A DNA stretch of 64,000 nucleotides from Brevundimonas sp. Root1279 (GCF_001425945.1 NZ_LMEB01000006.1:490051-554050), one strand, 5' to 3'. Positions 34,797 through 44,748 are shown, counted from the stretch's first letter. The notes: generated from the sequence alone by a model not told the origin. Program-made: numbers and translations.

Positions 34797-35140
34797 TTCG
34801 TCTTCTCCTCTTCGGGCTTGGTCGCGTCCAGGTAGGCCCCGAGGCGGTCGAGGCTGCGCTCGACCGAGCGGCGGCGCTCGTTGATCCAGCGCTCGGCGGC
34901 GCTGAGCGCCTCGGGCTCGACGCGGCAGGTGCGGACACGGCCGACCTTCTCAGACGAGACCAGGCCGGCGGCCTCGAGGATCTTGAGATGCTGCACCACC
35001 GCCGACATGGACATCGGCAACGGCTCGGCCAGCTCGCTGACCGAGGCGGGGCCGCGCGACAGCCGCTCGACCATGCCGCGCCGGGTGGCGTCCGACAGGG
35101 CCTGGAAGGCGAGATCGAGGGGCGCCTGATGCTGAAGCAT
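34793..35140 (-). CDS. ArsR-family transcriptional regulator
   Basis: 115 residues with a winged helix-turn-helix: ALSDATRRGMVERLSRG, SVSELAEPLPMSMSAVVQHLKILEAAGLV and the wing VGRVRTCRVEPEAL. It lacks the metal-binding CxC of ArsR/SmtB arsenic sensors, so a metal signal is unlikely. It belongs to the YdfF/SRPBCC-linked ArsR type. It is first in the operon and probably autoregulates from the short divergent region before 35231. Confidence 0.92.
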   Translation of the reverse strand: MLQHQAPLDLAFQALSDATRRGMVERLSRGPASVSELAEPLPMSMSAVVQHLKILEAAGLVSSEKVGRVRTCRVEPEALSAAERWINERRRSVERSLDRLGAYLDATKPEEEKTK

Positions 35141-35230
35141 TCACTTAAGTATCAAGCGAACCTGGTGGGCGCAACCCCTCGTTAATCGACGCAGCGCAGC
35201 CTCGCTTCAGACAGCCTTGCGGAGCGCGCG

Positions 35231-35611
35231 ATGTCGACGATCCAGACCTCCTCCTATCGCCGCCAGCGCGACCATTTCGAGCCGCAGGACATCGACCCGC
35301 AGGAGCAGCGTCGGCTGCGCGGCCTGCTGGAGCAGATCGACTACGCGGCTTTCGTGGCCAATCGCGAGGTCATCGGCCACGCCCTGCCCAAGCTGGATCC
35401 GGCCATGTTCCAGCGGCTGGCCGTGATGACCGCCGGGGCGCGGGCGAAATGGGTGTCAGAGGCGCTGCGACAGTCGGAATCGGGCGCGCCGGCCACCCCT
35501 GACCAGATCGCGCGCCTGACTGCGGCCCGCACCGCCTATGAGGAGCTGGCCGAGGCCTACGAAGGCCTGCGCCGCATGGTCGAGCGCGGCTATCTGAGCA
35601 TCAAGACCTAG
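35231..35611 (+). CDS. Small helical protein of unknown function
   Basis: 126 residues, predicted all-helical and charged, with no signal or membrane segment. Recognisable stretches are DPQEQRRLRGLLEQIDYAAF and a C-terminal coiled-coil-like helix AYEELAEAYEGLRRMVERGY. I recognise no family. An open frame in a second register is a GC shadow. The gene is divergent from the ArsR operon and its TAG overlaps the convergent gene's stop (CTAG). Confidence 0.7.
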   Translation: MSTIQTSSYRRQRDHFEPQDIDPQEQRRLRGLLEQIDYAAFVANREVIGHALPKLDPAMFQRLAVMTAGARAKWVSEALRQSESGAPATPDQIARLTAARTAYEELAEAYEGLRRMVERGYLSIKT

Positions 35612-36618
35612 TCCAGCGGCTGTGGCCGGGTCGAGATCGGCGCGTCCGGATCGACGCTCGGGCGTTCGGCTGCGGTCGGCGGCGGGCCCGCCGGACGGGC
35701 CGGGGCCACCTCCACGAGCGGTTCGGGGGCGATCGCCGGCGCAGGCGGCGGCGCCACGGGCTGCGCCTGGACCGGAGCGGGCGCGGGCGTTGCGGCGGCC
35801 GGAGTCGGACGCGTCGCCGAGGGACTCGCGGGCTGTCGGGCGGTCGCCGGAGCGGTCGCGGCAGGGACGGTCGTGCGAGCAGCCGCCGTCGAAGGCGCTG
35901 GAGTCGTCGGCGCAACGGCGGCTTCGCTTACAGGAACCGCATCGACGGGCGCGGCCGGCGCAGTCTCGACCGACGCCGACGCCGTCGTGGCCAGGGCCGC
36001 CGTGGGCGCGGCCTCGACCGGCGGGTTGGCTGGCGAGCGGGTCATCATCCAGCCGCCGACAGCCAGGGCGGCCACAGCCGCCGCGGCGACGCCGGCGTAG
36101 AGCGGCGTGCGGTTCGCGGCCTTGCGAGCCGGGCGGGACAGGGTCTCGGATGCGGCGAGCGGCTTCACCAACGGCGCAGCGACGGGAGCGGCGGCGCGGG
36201 CCGCGACAGGCTCCGCCTTGGGCTCGGCGGGCGGCAGCGGGCGGACGGCGAGGTCGGGCTCGGGCGCGCGGCTGCGGGCCACGACCGGCGCGGTCTTGGG
36301 CCGTTCTGGCGGCGCTGACGGCGCGGCCACGGACGGCGCGGGCGTAGGCTCGGGCGTCGGAGCCGGCGCGGGCTCAGGGGCCGGAGCGGGCTTCGGCTGG
36401 GGCGCGGCGCGGGGGATCATCGAGCCGCTGAAGAAGTTGGCGGCAGCAGCCGCGGACGGCGTCGGACGCTGGGGCGGCGGCTCCGGGAGCGGCGGCAGGG
36501 CCTCGCCCTTCGGCAACGGTCCGGCCCGGAAGGTGGTCGCAGGCGGCCGGCCCCAGGTCACCTGACGACGGGCGAAGGGCTGGTCGGAACCGTTGAGGGG
36601 CGGACGATCGTCGGACAT
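35608..36618 (-). CDS. Ala/Pro-rich single-pass membrane protein
   Basis: 336 residues. A low-complexity N-terminal cytoplasmic region (PARQVTWGRPP-like, then long Pro/Ala runs) precedes one membrane helix (AGVAAAAVAALAVGGWMM, about 175-195) and a second low-complexity region to the C-terminus. The start at 36618 follows GGGAG. Composition is unlike a folded enzyme and resembles the protein at 40918. Both end with the same Pro-rich text (PAP-, PPP-repeats and EP-containing tail). It is probably an envelope-spanning linker or scaffold, by analogy with TonB-like Pro-rich proteins. No such domain is recognised. Confidence 0.7.
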   Translation of the reverse strand: MSDDRPPLNGSDQPFARRQVTWGRPPATTFRAGPLPKGEALPPLPEPPPQRPTPSAAAAANFFSGSMIPRAAPQPKPAPAPEPAPAPTPEPTPAPSVAAPSAPPERPKTAPVVARSRAPEPDLAVRPLPPAEPKAEPVAARAAAPVAAPLVKPLAASETLSRPARKAANRTPLYAGVAAAAVAALAVGGWMMTRSPANPPVEAAPTAALATTASASVETAPAAPVDAVPVSEAAVAPTTPAPSTAAARTTVPAATAPATARQPASPSATRPTPAAATPAPAPVQAQPVAPPPAPAIAPEPLVEVAPARPAGPPPTAAERPSVDPDAPISTRPQPLD

Positions 36619-36706
36619 GGACACTCCCGCGCCGGCAGGCGGCGCGCTTCAGGAACGCGAAGAGCGGACGAAAGTGCGGACCGATCTGGCCCGTTTCGTG
36701 ACGCAG

Positions 36707-37483
36707 TCAGGCCTTGAGGCGATAGCCGGTGCGGAACATCCAGCCGACAATGCCCAGGCAGAGGAAGAAGAAGCCGAGGGTCGCCGTCAGGCTGACGCCG
36801 ATGCCGACGTCCGAGGTCCCGAAGAAGGCCCAGCGGAATCCGGAGATCAGGTAGACCACCGGGTTGAACAACGTGACCGTCCGCCACGGCTCCGGCAATT
36901 CGGTGACCGGGTAGAAGGCCCCGCCGAGGAAGGTCAGCGGCGTCACGATCAGCATCGGGATGAACTGCAGCTGCTCGAAGCTCTGCGCCCAGATGCCGAT
37001 GATGAAGCCGAACAGGCTGAAGGTGGTCGAGACCAGGATCAGGAAGGCCAGCATCCAGAACGGGTGCAGGATCTCCAGCGGCACGAAGAAATAGGCCGTT
37101 CCCAGGATGATCAGACCGAGCACCGCCGACTTGGTCGCCGCCGCCCCGACGTAGGCCAGGACGATCTCGAGCGGCGACACCGGCGCGGACAGGATCTCGT
37201 AGATCGTGCCGGTGAATTTGGGGAAGTAGATGCCGAAGGAGGCGTTGAAGATCGACTGGGTGAACAGGCTGAGCATGATCAGCCCGGGCACGATGAAGGC
37301 GCCGTAGGGGACGCCGTTGATCTCTTCGATGCGGCCGCCGATGGCGGTGCCGAAGACCACGAAATACAGGGCCGTGGTGATCACCGGGGTGACGATCGAC
37401 TGCCACAGGGTGCGCAGGGCGCGGGCCATCTCGAAGCGGTAGATGGCCCAGACGCCGTATCCGTTGAAGGCGAGCGAGCTCAT
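36707..37483 (-). CDS. ABC-2 type transporter permease
   Basis: 258 residues with six membrane helices. The ABC-2 signature region is present as [16 protein letters not shown] near the end, and the [20 protein letters not shown] opening matches YadH/NodJ-like permeases. The ATG overlaps the stop of the ATPase gene (ATGA). Together they form a heterodimer-of-two exporter; the substrate is unknown, though YadGH-like pairs often handle lipids, polysaccharides or drugs. Confidence 0.95.
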   Translation of the reverse strand: MSSLAFNGYGVWAIYRFEMARALRTLWQSIVTPVITTALYFVVFGTAIGGRIEEINGVPYGAFIVPGLIMLSLFTQSIFNASFGIYFPKFTGTIYEILSAPVSPLEIVLAYVGAAATKSAVLGLIILGTAYFFVPLEILHPFWMLAFLILVSTTFSLFGFIIGIWAQSFEQLQFIPMLIVTPLTFLGGAFYPVTELPEPWRTVTLFNPVVYLISGFRWAFFGTSDVGIGVSLTATLGFFFLCLGIVGWMFRTGYRLKA

Positions 37484-38412
37484 GCGGCGCGGTCCTGGTG
37501 AACGAGACTGACGAAGATGTCTTCGAGCGAACTCTGGCGGGTGTTCAGGTCCTTGAAGGCGACGCCCAGGTCGGACATCCGGCGCAGCAGGGACGGCACG
37601 CCGGTCTTCTCCGCGGTGGAGTCGAAGACGTATTCGATCTCGTGCCCCTCGGCCTTGAGGGTCAGCGGCCATTCGGCCAGTTCGGGCGGCAGAGCGTCGA
37701 GCGGGTCCTGCAGGTTCAGCGTCAGGGTCTTCTTGCCCAGCTTCTTCATCAGCTCGGCCTTTTCCTCGACGAGGATCAGCTCGCCCTTGAGGATGACGCC
37801 CACCCGATCGGCCATCTCTTCGGCCTCTTCAATGTAGTGGGTGGTCAGGATGATGGTGACGCCCTGTTCGCGCAGCTGGCGGACCATGTTCCACATGTCG
37901 CGGCGCAGCTCGACGTCGACGCCGGCGGTGGGCTCGTCGAGGAACAGGATATCCGGCTCGTGGCTGAGCGCCTTGGCGATCATCACCCGTCGCTTCATGC
38001 CGCCCGACAGGGTCATGATCTTGGCGTCGCGCTTGTCCCACAGGCTGAGGTCGCGCAGCACCCGTTCGATGTACGCGGGGTTCGGCGCCTTGCCGAACAG
38101 GCCGCGGCTGAAAGTCACCGTGGCCCAGACCGTCTCGAAGGCGTCCGTGGTCAGCTCCTGCGGCACCAGGCCGATGGCGCGCCGGGCGCGGCGGTAATCC
38201 CTCTGGATATCGTGGCCGTCCGCGACGACGGTCCCGGTGCTGGGCGTGACGATGCCGCAGACGATCGAGATCAGGGTCGTCTTGCCCGCCCCGTTCGGGC
38301 CCAGCAGGGCGAAGATTTCGCCCTTGCCGATGGTCAGGTCGATGGGCTTGAGGGCCTGGAGCCCGGATTTGTAGGTCTTTGTCAGACCCTCGATGGCGAT
38401 GACCGGCTGCAT
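37480..38412 (-). CDS. ABC transporter ATP-binding protein
   Basis: 310 residues. The nucleotide-binding domain has Walker [10 protein letters not shown], the ABC signature LSGGMKRR, Walker B ILFLDEP and a His switch ([10 protein letters not shown]). The C-terminal third is an accessory domain with a DUF4162-like sequence. The gene is followed by its permease with a 4-base overlap. It faces away from the DUF1206 gene, whose start lies 94 bases beyond its own. Confidence 0.96.
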   Translation of the reverse strand: MQPVIAIEGLTKTYKSGLQALKPIDLTIGKGEIFALLGPNGAGKTTLISIVCGIVTPSTGTVVADGHDIQRDYRRARRAIGLVPQELTTDAFETVWATVTFSRGLFGKAPNPAYIERVLRDLSLWDKRDAKIMTLSGGMKRRVMIAKALSHEPDILFLDEPTAGVDVELRRDMWNMVRQLREQGVTIILTTHYIEEAEEMADRVGVILKGELILVEEKAELMKKLGKKTLTLNLQDPLDALPPELAEWPLTLKAEGHEIEYVFDSTAEKTGVPSLLRRMSDLGVAFKDLNTRQSSLEDIFVSLVHQDRAA

Positions 38413-38506
38413 GCGCGCCCCTCCCGTGGCGTTGGCAGATATGCGTCCGACCGCCGCACCTCAAGACCGCAGTTCGCCGGCGCAGCCATATCGGCCGTCG
38501 CGGGTT

Positions 38507-39421
38507 ATGCGCCCCGTGTCCAATCCCCTTCACGCCCTTCGAACCCGCCTCGCCGACCTGGGAGACCGCGGCCGCAAGCGTTCGCCCCTGCTGCGCCAGA
38601 TTCCCGAGCGGGCGGTGCTGCTCGAATGGGCGGCGCGCATAGGCTACGGCGCCCGCGGCTTCGTCTTCCTGTCGGCCGGCCTGCTGATCTTGTTCTCGGC
38701 CTTCGACTGGGCCGGAGAGGCGGTGGGCACGCGGGGGGCCATCGCCTGGCTGGGCGAACAGGCCCTGGGCCGGGTCTGGCTGCTGCTGCTGGCGCTGGGC
38801 CTGTGCGCCTTCGTGATGTGGCGGGTGCTGCAGGCGGTGTTCGACGCCGACCACGAGGGCACCAGCGCGCGCGGATGGGGCGTACGGGCCAGCCAGGCCT
38901 TCAGCGGCTTCGCCTATGCGGCCCTGGCCTTCACCGCCTTCCGCCTGCTGGTCGGCGAGCCGGAGGCGCAGGCGAGCGCCGAGGTGACCCACAGCCGGGA
39001 ACAGGCGGCCAAGGTGCTGGAGCTGCCGTTCGGCGATCTGCTGCTGGTCGGGGCCGGGCTGGCCGTGCTGGGCCTGGGGATCACCAACATGGTGCGGGCC
39101 TGGCGCGAGGACTTCACCGAATACCTGGACTGCTCGCACGACCTGTGCCGCCGCGTCTCGCCGCTGGCTCGGGCGGGATATATGGCGCGCGGAGCCGCCT
39201 ACCTGCCGCTGGCCGCACTCGTCGTGATCGCGGGTCTGCGCTCCGATCCGACGGAGGTGACCAGTTTCGCCAAGGCGCTGGAGGCCATGGAGCGCCAGCC
39301 GGCGGGGCCGTGGCTGCTGGCCCTGACGGCGCTGGGCTTCATCGCCTTCGGCGTCTTCTCCTTCATCGAGGCCCGTTTCCGGAAGATCCGGCCGCCGCGC
39401 AAGTTGAAGCCCGTCGTCTGA
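38507..39421 (+). CDS. DUF1206-family membrane protein
   Basis: 304 residues. Three repeated two-helix units make about six membrane segments, each opening with AR-GYGARGF-like text (ARIGYGARGFVFL; ASQAFSGFAYAALAF; ARAGYMARGAAYLPL), which is the DUF1206 repeat. Function is unknown. An N-terminal 40-residue cytoplasmic tail is basic. An upstream ATG at 38393 would add a Pro-rich tail with no ribosome site; the start at 38507 is preferred on homology grounds only. Confidence 0.85.
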   Translation: MRPVSNPLHALRTRLADLGDRGRKRSPLLRQIPERAVLLEWAARIGYGARGFVFLSAGLLILFSAFDWAGEAVGTRGAIAWLGEQALGRVWLLLLALGLCAFVMWRVLQAVFDADHEGTSARGWGVRASQAFSGFAYAALAFTAFRLLVGEPEAQASAEVTHSREQAAKVLELPFGDLLLVGAGLAVLGLGITNMVRAWREDFTEYLDCSHDLCRRVSPLARAGYMARGAAYLPLAALVVIAGLRSDPTEVTSFAKALEAMERQPAGPWLLALTALGFIAFGVFSFIEARFRKIRPPRKLKPVV

Positions 39422-39502
39422 AGACTTCGGAACGCTGATCGGTCAAATGATCCAGCCCCTGTTTCGCGCGTTAGGCGGGCGACTGATGGCTGGAGGGTCT
39501 CG

Positions 39503-40837
39503 ATGTCTCGTTCGCCCCGTTTGTCCCCGCGTCTCACCCTGTTCCTCGCGCCCATGCTCGTCCTGGCGCTCACCGATTGCGGCAGCGGGCCCGCCCTCGA
39601 TCCAGCGGTAGGCTACGGCCCCACTCCGACCCTGCCGGCGCCGCAGAGCTCGGCGATCCCTGTGGTCAATGTCGCCGATGCAGTCGGCTGGCCCGAGGGT
39701 CGCACCCCGGTCCCCGCGGCCGGCTTCCGGGTGCAGCCGTTCGCGACCGGCCTGGACCATCCGCGCTGGCTCTACCGCCTGCCCAACGGCGACATCCTGG
39801 TGGCCGAGACCAACGCCCCGCCGAAACCGGAGGGCCTGGAGGGCGGCGCACGCAGCTGGTTCCAGAAGCTGTTCATGGCCAAGGCCGGCGCGGCGGTGCC
39901 CAGTCCAAACCGAATTACCCTGCTGCGCGACGCCGATGGCGACGGGACCGCCGAGACGCGAACGGCCTTCCTGGAGAACCTGATGTCGCCCTTCGGAATG
40001 GCCCTGGTCGGAGACACCCTCTACGTGGCCAACGCCGACGCGGTAGTGGCCTTCCCCTACCAGACCGGCCAGACCCGCATCGACGCCGCGCCGCGCAAGG
40101 TCGCCGACCTGCCCGCCCAGCGGAACCACCACTGGACCAAGAGCCTGGTGGCCAGCGCCGACGGGTCGAAGCTCTATGTCGGGGTCGGCTCGAACTCGAA
40201 CATCGGCGAGAACGGCTTGGACGAAGAGGTGGACCGCGCCGCCATCTTGGAGATCGACCCGGCGACGGGTGCGCGGCGCACCTACGCCTCGGGTCTGCGC
40301 AATCCGGTCGGCATGGCCTGGCAGCCCGACAGCCGCAAACTCTGGGTGGCGGTGAATGAAAGGGACGAGATCGGCAACGATCTGGTGCCGGACTACATGA
40401 CCTCGGTGACCCCGGGCGCCTTCTACGGCTGGCCATGGAGCTACTATGGACAGACGGTCGATACGCGGGTGGAGCCGGCCAATTCGGACATGGTCGCGCG
40501 GGCGATCCGGCCGGACTATGCGCTTGGGGCCCACACCGCCTCGCTCGGCCTGACCTTCGGCGAGGGCGGCCTGTTCCCGGCCCGCTACCGAGGCGGCGCC
40601 TTCGTGGGCCAGCACGGCTCGTGGAACCGCAAGCCGCGCAACGGCTACCGGGTGATCTTCGTGCCCTTCTCAGGCGGAACGCCCGCCGGTCCGCCGGAAG
40701 ACATCCTGACCGGCTTCGTCAACGAACAGGACCAGGCGATGGGTCGCCCCGTCGGGGTGCAGTTCGACCGCACCGGAGCGCTGCTGGTTGCCGACGACGT
40801 CGGCAACGTCATCTGGCGGGTCAGCCCGGCGGCCTGA
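39503..40837 (+). CDS. Lipid-anchored sorbosone dehydrogenase-like beta-propeller
   Basis: 444 residues of the PQQ-dependent aldose/sorbosone dehydrogenase family. A lipobox (LALTDC) predicts anchoring to a membrane. The propeller carries the family motifs [37 protein letters not shown] and [10 protein letters not shown]. The calcium and PQQ contacts lie in the HHWTKSL and N-P-V-G regions. It likely oxidises sugars in the periplasm and passes electrons onward. GGAGGG precedes the ATG. A terminator lies 14 bases beyond the stop. Confidence 0.92.
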   Translation: MSRSPRLSPRLTLFLAPMLVLALTDCGSGPALDPAVGYGPTPTLPAPQSSAIPVVNVADAVGWPEGRTPVPAAGFRVQPFATGLDHPRWLYRLPNGDILVAETNAPPKPEGLEGGARSWFQKLFMAKAGAAVPSPNRITLLRDADGDGTAETRTAFLENLMSPFGMALVGDTLYVANADAVVAFPYQTGQTRIDAAPRKVADLPAQRNHHWTKSLVASADGSKLYVGVGSNSNIGENGLDEEVDRAAILEIDPATGARRTYASGLRNPVGMAWQPDSRKLWVAVNERDEIGNDLVPDYMTSVTPGAFYGWPWSYYGQTVDTRVEPANSDMVARAIRPDYALGAHTASLGLTFGEGGLFPARYRGGAFVGQHGSWNRKPRNGYRVIFVPFSGGTPAGPPEDILTGFVNEQDQAMGRPVGVQFDRTGALLVADDVGNVIWRVSPAA

Positions 40838-40851
40838 CTGCACGCAAAGAA

Positions 40852-40879
40852 AAGGCCCCCGCCGGATGACGGGGGCCTT
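40852..40879. terminator. Bidirectional intrinsic terminator
   Basis: AAGGCCCCCG/CGGGGGCCTT forms a 10-bp stem around CCGGATGA. On the minus strand it is followed by TTTCTTTG, so it ends the 40918 gene; on the plus strand it may end the sugar dehydrogenase. Confidence 0.75.
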
Positions 40880-40917
40880 CAGGGCCTGGGCGGCCTCTTC
40901 TTGTTTCGGGCAGCGCT

Positions 40918-41475
40918 TTAGTTCAGCGGCTCAACCACGATGGCCGGCGGCGGCGGTTCAGCCGCAGCGGGGGCGATCGGAGCGGGCGCCGGGGTCGAAG
41001 GCGCGGCGTTCAGGGTCGCGGTCGAAGGCGCGGGCGGCGGGGTTTCACGGACGGTCGGCGTCGAAGCGGGCGCGGCGCGACGGGCCGGCGCGGCCTCGCG
41101 GCGAGCCACGGGGGCCGGAGCCGGAGCTGGCGTGGCCTCGATCGGCGCGGCGACCGGCGCGGCCGGGGCGGCGGCGAGCGGAGCCGCGGCGGTGGCCGGG
41201 ACGACCGGGGCCGTAGCGGCGGGCTCCAGCACCGGGGCCGGGGCGGCGTCCTCCCCGTTGTAGCTCATCATAGCCATGGCGCCGCCGCCGAGGACCAGCA
41301 CCGCGACGGGGGCCAGGATCATCCAGGTGCGCACACCGCCCTTGCGGCTGCGGACGCGGCCGGTGCGGGCATAGACCGGCACGAACGGCGCCTCGTCGCG
41401 GGCGTCTGGGAAGACCGGCGGATCGAAACGGCCGATCGGGGGCGTAGGTCGATTGTCGGTATAGGTGATGGACAT
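40918..41475 (-). CDS. Ala/Pro-rich single-pass membrane protein
   Basis: 185 residues. The ATG at 41475 follows GGAAGGA. A short cytoplasmic part leads to a membrane helix (MILAPVAVLVLGGGAMAM, about 50-68) and a long periplasmic low-complexity tail with runs of Ala, Pro and Val, ending VEPLN. It resembles the protein at 35608 in layout. The role is unknown. A more distant start would add only unlikely sequence. Confidence 0.7.
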   Translation of the reverse strand: MSITYTDNRPTPPIGRFDPPVFPDARDEAPFVPVYARTGRVRSRKGGVRTWMILAPVAVLVLGGGAMAMMSYNGEDAAPAPVLEPAATAPVVPATAAAPLAAAPAAPVAAPIEATPAPAPAPVARREAAPARRAAPASTPTVRETPPPAPSTATLNAAPSTPAPAPIAPAAAEPPPPAIVVEPLN

Positions 41476-41844
41476 GCTGATTCCTTCCAAACGTTGGATC
41501 ATCAAACCAATCCGCCAGACCACGGTTCCGTAGAATCGCCCCGGCCCACAAGAAACACTGATACGGCCACAGTTTCGTCGCGGACGGGCCAGCATTGCGG
41601 CATTCGCTATACTGAACGAGCTTCGCCGCATCTTTTCAGATTTCTTTAGGACGCCTTCGGCACAGTGCGGACGCAGGAATCGGGTTGACGCAGGGGAACC
41701 GCCGCTTCGGCGCCACGCCTCACGGCAAACCGGCGCAGAGCGGCCACTAATGCCGTTCCGGATTCCCCTGCCGGTTGACCGGGCCCCGGCGGTTGTCCAT
41801 CACCGGTGAGACGCGAACGACTGCTGTCAGGGAGTGGCTGAACG
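41476..41844. other. 369-bp gap with no gene
   Basis: This lies between two divergent genes and must hold both promoters. I see no convincing -35/-10 pair, tRNA or coding frame. Its GC content is lower near 41610-41660. Confidence 0.5.
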
Positions 41845-43644
41845 ATGGGTCTGGTGGCGAATATCCGGCGCGATATGAAGTTCGCGAAGGGGCTGCGCCG
41901 CCTGCTCGCTCGCATCAAGCCCATCGAACTCGACAGCACCGATCTGGTCTGTGACGACTGGGAAGAGGCCGTCGACAAATTCGCCGACCACGTCGCCGTG
42001 CAGGATGATCGCGGCAGCGTGACCTATCGCGAGCTCGACGCCATGGCCAACCGCTTCGGCCACTGGGCCCAGAGCCGGCGCCTGAAGCGCGGGGACACCA
42101 TCGCCCTGGTGATGCTCAACCGGGTCGAATACCTCGCCGCCTGGATCGGCTTCTCCAAGGTCGGCGTCGCCACCGCCCTGATCAACACGAATCTCAGCGG
42201 CCACGCCCTGGCCCACTGCCTGTCGATCTCCAACGCTTCGCAGGTGGTCACCGACGCCGACTGCTGGCGCAAGATCGAAGAGGCGCGCCCGTACGCCGGC
42301 CGCAACCTGATGCTCTGGGTCCTGGGCCTGGCCGACGAGGACGAGGCCGACGAACGCCGCGGCCTGGACAAGCCGGTGCGCGGCGGCTCCTCGGTTCGTC
42401 CGGCCCGCTCGGCGCGCGCCGGCCTGACCAACCGCGACACGGCCCTGTACATCTACACCTCGGGCACCACCGGCCTGCCGAAGGCCGCGCGGATCACCCA
42501 CGCCCGCGCCCGCACCTATATGCGCGCCTTCGCCGGCGCCACGACAGCGACGGACAAGGACATCACCTTCAACGTCCTGCCGCTGTACCACTCGACCGGC
42601 GGCCTGGTCGGCATCGGCCCGGCGCTGCTGAACGGCGGCAAGCTGATCCTGCGCAAGCGTTTCTCGGCGACCAATTTCTGGCCCGACGTGAAGGCCTCGG
42701 GCGCGACCCTGTTCGTCTATATCGGCGAGCTGTGCCGCTATCTGGTCAACTGCCCGGAACACGCCGACGAGCGGTCGCACAAGCTGCGCCTGGCCTTCGG
42801 CAACGGCCTGCGGCCCGATGTCTGGGACGACTTCCAGAAGCGCTTCGGCGTGCCGGACATCCTCGAATTCTACGGCTCGACCGAGGGCAACGTCTCGCTG
42901 TTCAATTTCGACGGCAAGCCGGGCGCCATCGGCCGCGCGCCGAACTTCCTGAAGAAGCAGATCAATTTCCGACTGGTCCGCTTCGACATCGACACCGAAC
43001 TGCCCTCGCGCGGCGCCAACGGCCTGTGCGAACTGGCCCGGCCCGGCGAGGTCGGCGAGGCGATCGGCCAGATCGGCGACGACATCCGCCACGCCTTCTC
43101 CGGCTACGCCGACAAGGCCGCCTCGGAGAAGAAGATCCTGCGCGACGTCTTCGTGCGCGGCGACCGCTGGTTCCGCACTGGCGACCTGATGAAACAGGAC
43201 GCCGAGGGCTACGTCTATTTCATCGACCGGATCGGCGACACCTACCGCTGGAAGGGCGAGAACGTCTCGACCGCCGAGGTCGAGCAGCGCCTCGCCGACG
43301 CGCCCGGCGTGCTGGAAGTCATCGCCTACGGGGTGCCGGTGCCGGGCCACGAGGGCAAGGCGGGCATGGTCGCCCTGGTCGTCGACGGCAAATTCGGTGC
43401 CCGCGTCTTCGCCGATTGGGTCGAGCAGGAACTGCCGATCTACGCCCGTCCGGCCTTCGTACGGCTGATCAAGTCGGCCGAAACGACCGGAACGTTCAAG
43501 TATCGCAAGATCGACCTGGTAGCCGACGGCTTCGACCCCGAAAAGGTCGACGGCCCGCTGTATGTGCGCGGCGGCAAGAGCGGCTACACCAAGCTGAGCG
43601 ACGTCGCACGGCAAGCGATCCTGGACGGCGAAACGCGACTTTAG
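41845..43644 (+). CDS. Long-chain acyl-CoA synthetase (FATP/ACSVL-type)
   Basis: 599 residues of the adenylate-forming superfamily. The AMP-binding signature YTSGTTGLPKAARITH is intact, as are FYGSTEGN, the TGDLM-K hinge (WFRTGDLMKQDA) and GDTYRWKGENVSTAEVE. Lys in FKYRKIDL near the C-terminus is the catalytic lysine candidate. It activates long or very-long-chain fatty acids with ATP and CoA. The length fits the FATP/ACSVL group, and the first 100 residues match that group's opening. A hairpin follows the stop. Confidence 0.94.
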   Translation: MGLVANIRRDMKFAKGLRRLLARIKPIELDSTDLVCDDWEEAVDKFADHVAVQDDRGSVTYRELDAMANRFGHWAQSRRLKRGDTIALVMLNRVEYLAAWIGFSKVGVATALINTNLSGHALAHCLSISNASQVVTDADCWRKIEEARPYAGRNLMLWVLGLADEDEADERRGLDKPVRGGSSVRPARSARAGLTNRDTALYIYTSGTTGLPKAARITHARARTYMRAFAGATTATDKDITFNVLPLYHSTGGLVGIGPALLNGGKLILRKRFSATNFWPDVKASGATLFVYIGELCRYLVNCPEHADERSHKLRLAFGNGLRPDVWDDFQKRFGVPDILEFYGSTEGNVSLFNFDGKPGAIGRAPNFLKKQINFRLVRFDIDTELPSRGANGLCELARPGEVGEAIGQIGDDIRHAFSGYADKAASEKKILRDVFVRGDRWFRTGDLMKQDAEGYVYFIDRIGDTYRWKGENVSTAEVEQRLADAPGVLEVIAYGVPVPGHEGKAGMVALVVDGKFGARVFADWVEQELPIYARPAFVRLIKSAETTGTFKYRKIDLVADGFDPEKVDGPLYVRGGKSGYTKLSDVARQAILDGETRL

Positions 43645-43661
43645 CGCGCAGGAGTTGCCGG

Positions 43662-43683
43662 GGGCGGGGTTCGCAACCCGCCC
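43662..43683 (+). terminator. Weak hairpin terminator of the acyl-CoA synthetase gene
   Basis: GGGCGGG(g)TT/AACCCGCCC with one bulged G, followed by TTAAG only. It is also just upstream of motA. Confidence 0.45.
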
Positions 43684-43736
43684 TTAAGCATTAACGGCGA
43701 TGGTTGAGGCCTCTCGCGTCGGGGTCTCCGCCTTCC

Positions 43737-44603
43737 ATGTTCCAGATTATCGGCATTGTGCTGCTGTTCGCCCTGGTGTTCGGCAGCTACGTCATCTCGG
43801 GCGGCAAGTTCGAGGTGATCCTGCACGCCCTGCCTCACGAGATGATGGCCATCGGCGGCGCGGGCTTCGCGGCCTTCCTGATCTCGAACTCGACCCCGGT
43901 GCTGAAGTCGACGATCGGCGGCCTGGGCAAGGCCTTCGCCGGCCCGAAGTGGAAGAAGCAGGACTACAAGGACCTGCTGTCGCTGTTGTTCCAGCTGACC
44001 AAGACGATGAAGTCCAAGGGCGTCATCGCCCTCGAGAGCCATATCGAAAAGCCGGCCGAGAGCACCATCTTCCAGAAGTATCCGAAGGTGCTGAAGGACC
44101 ACTTCGCCACCGACTTCATCTGCGACACCCTGCGCATGATGACCATGAACCTCGAGGATCCGCACCAGATCGAGGACGCCATGGAGAAGCAGCTCGAGAA
44201 GCACCACCACGAACACCTCGGCGCGCCGCACGCGCTGCAGAACCTCGCCGACGCCCTGCCCGCCCTGGGCATCGTCGCGGCCGTGCTGGGCGTCATCAAG
44301 ACCATGGGCTCGATCACCGAGCCGCCGGAGATCCTCGGCGGCATGATCGGCGGCGCGCTGGTCGGCACCTTCCTGGGCGTGTTCCTGGCCTACGGCCTGG
44401 TCGGCCCGCTGGCCGCCCGCCTCAAGTCGATCGTCGACGAGGAGTCGGCCTTCTACAAGATCATCCAGTCGGTGCTGGTCGCGCACCTGCACGGCAATGC
44501 TGCGCAGATCTCGGTCGAGATCGGTCGCGGCGACATCCCCTCGTCGGCCCAGCCGTCCTTCCTCGAGATGGAAGAGACCCTGCAGGGCGCCGAGACCGCC
44601 TGA
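43737..44603 (+). CDS. motA: Flagellar motor stator protein MotA
   Basis: 288 residues, matching MotA length. Four membrane helices are visible (FQIIGIVLLFALVFGSYVI; HEMMAIGGAGFAAFLI; LPALGIVAAVLGVIKTMG; GMIGGALVGTFLGVFLAYGL). The large cytoplasmic loop between helices two and three has the charged residues that interact with FliG. It forms the proton-driven stator with MotB. No motB gene follows here, as in Caulobacter, where motA and motB are apart. TTAAG and TTAAC half-sites resembling the CtrA box lie about 45 bases upstream. Confidence 0.96.
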   Translation: MFQIIGIVLLFALVFGSYVISGGKFEVILHALPHEMMAIGGAGFAAFLISNSTPVLKSTIGGLGKAFAGPKWKKQDYKDLLSLLFQLTKTMKSKGVIALESHIEKPAESTIFQKYPKVLKDHFATDFICDTLRMMTMNLEDPHQIEDAMEKQLEKHHHEHLGAPHALQNLADALPALGIVAAVLGVIKTMGSITEPPEILGGMIGGALVGTFLGVFLAYGLVGPLAARLKSIVDEESAFYKIIQSVLVAHLHGNAAQISVEIGRGDIPSSAQPSFLEMEETLQGAETA

Positions 44604-44748
44604 TTTTCACGACGCCTCACGGTTCCGTCACGCCGGCTCAAGGTCGATCACGGCTTCGGGAACAGCGGGGCGCCTTCGCCGGTTACCCGCTCGACCGATC
44701 GTGCACGCGGGCGGCTTTCCGCCCGGGCGATCGCTCGGAGGAGCTCGC

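Noticed and set aside
39422..39502. Small RNA candidate
   Set aside because: Only a weak hairpin and no promoter or terminator pattern.
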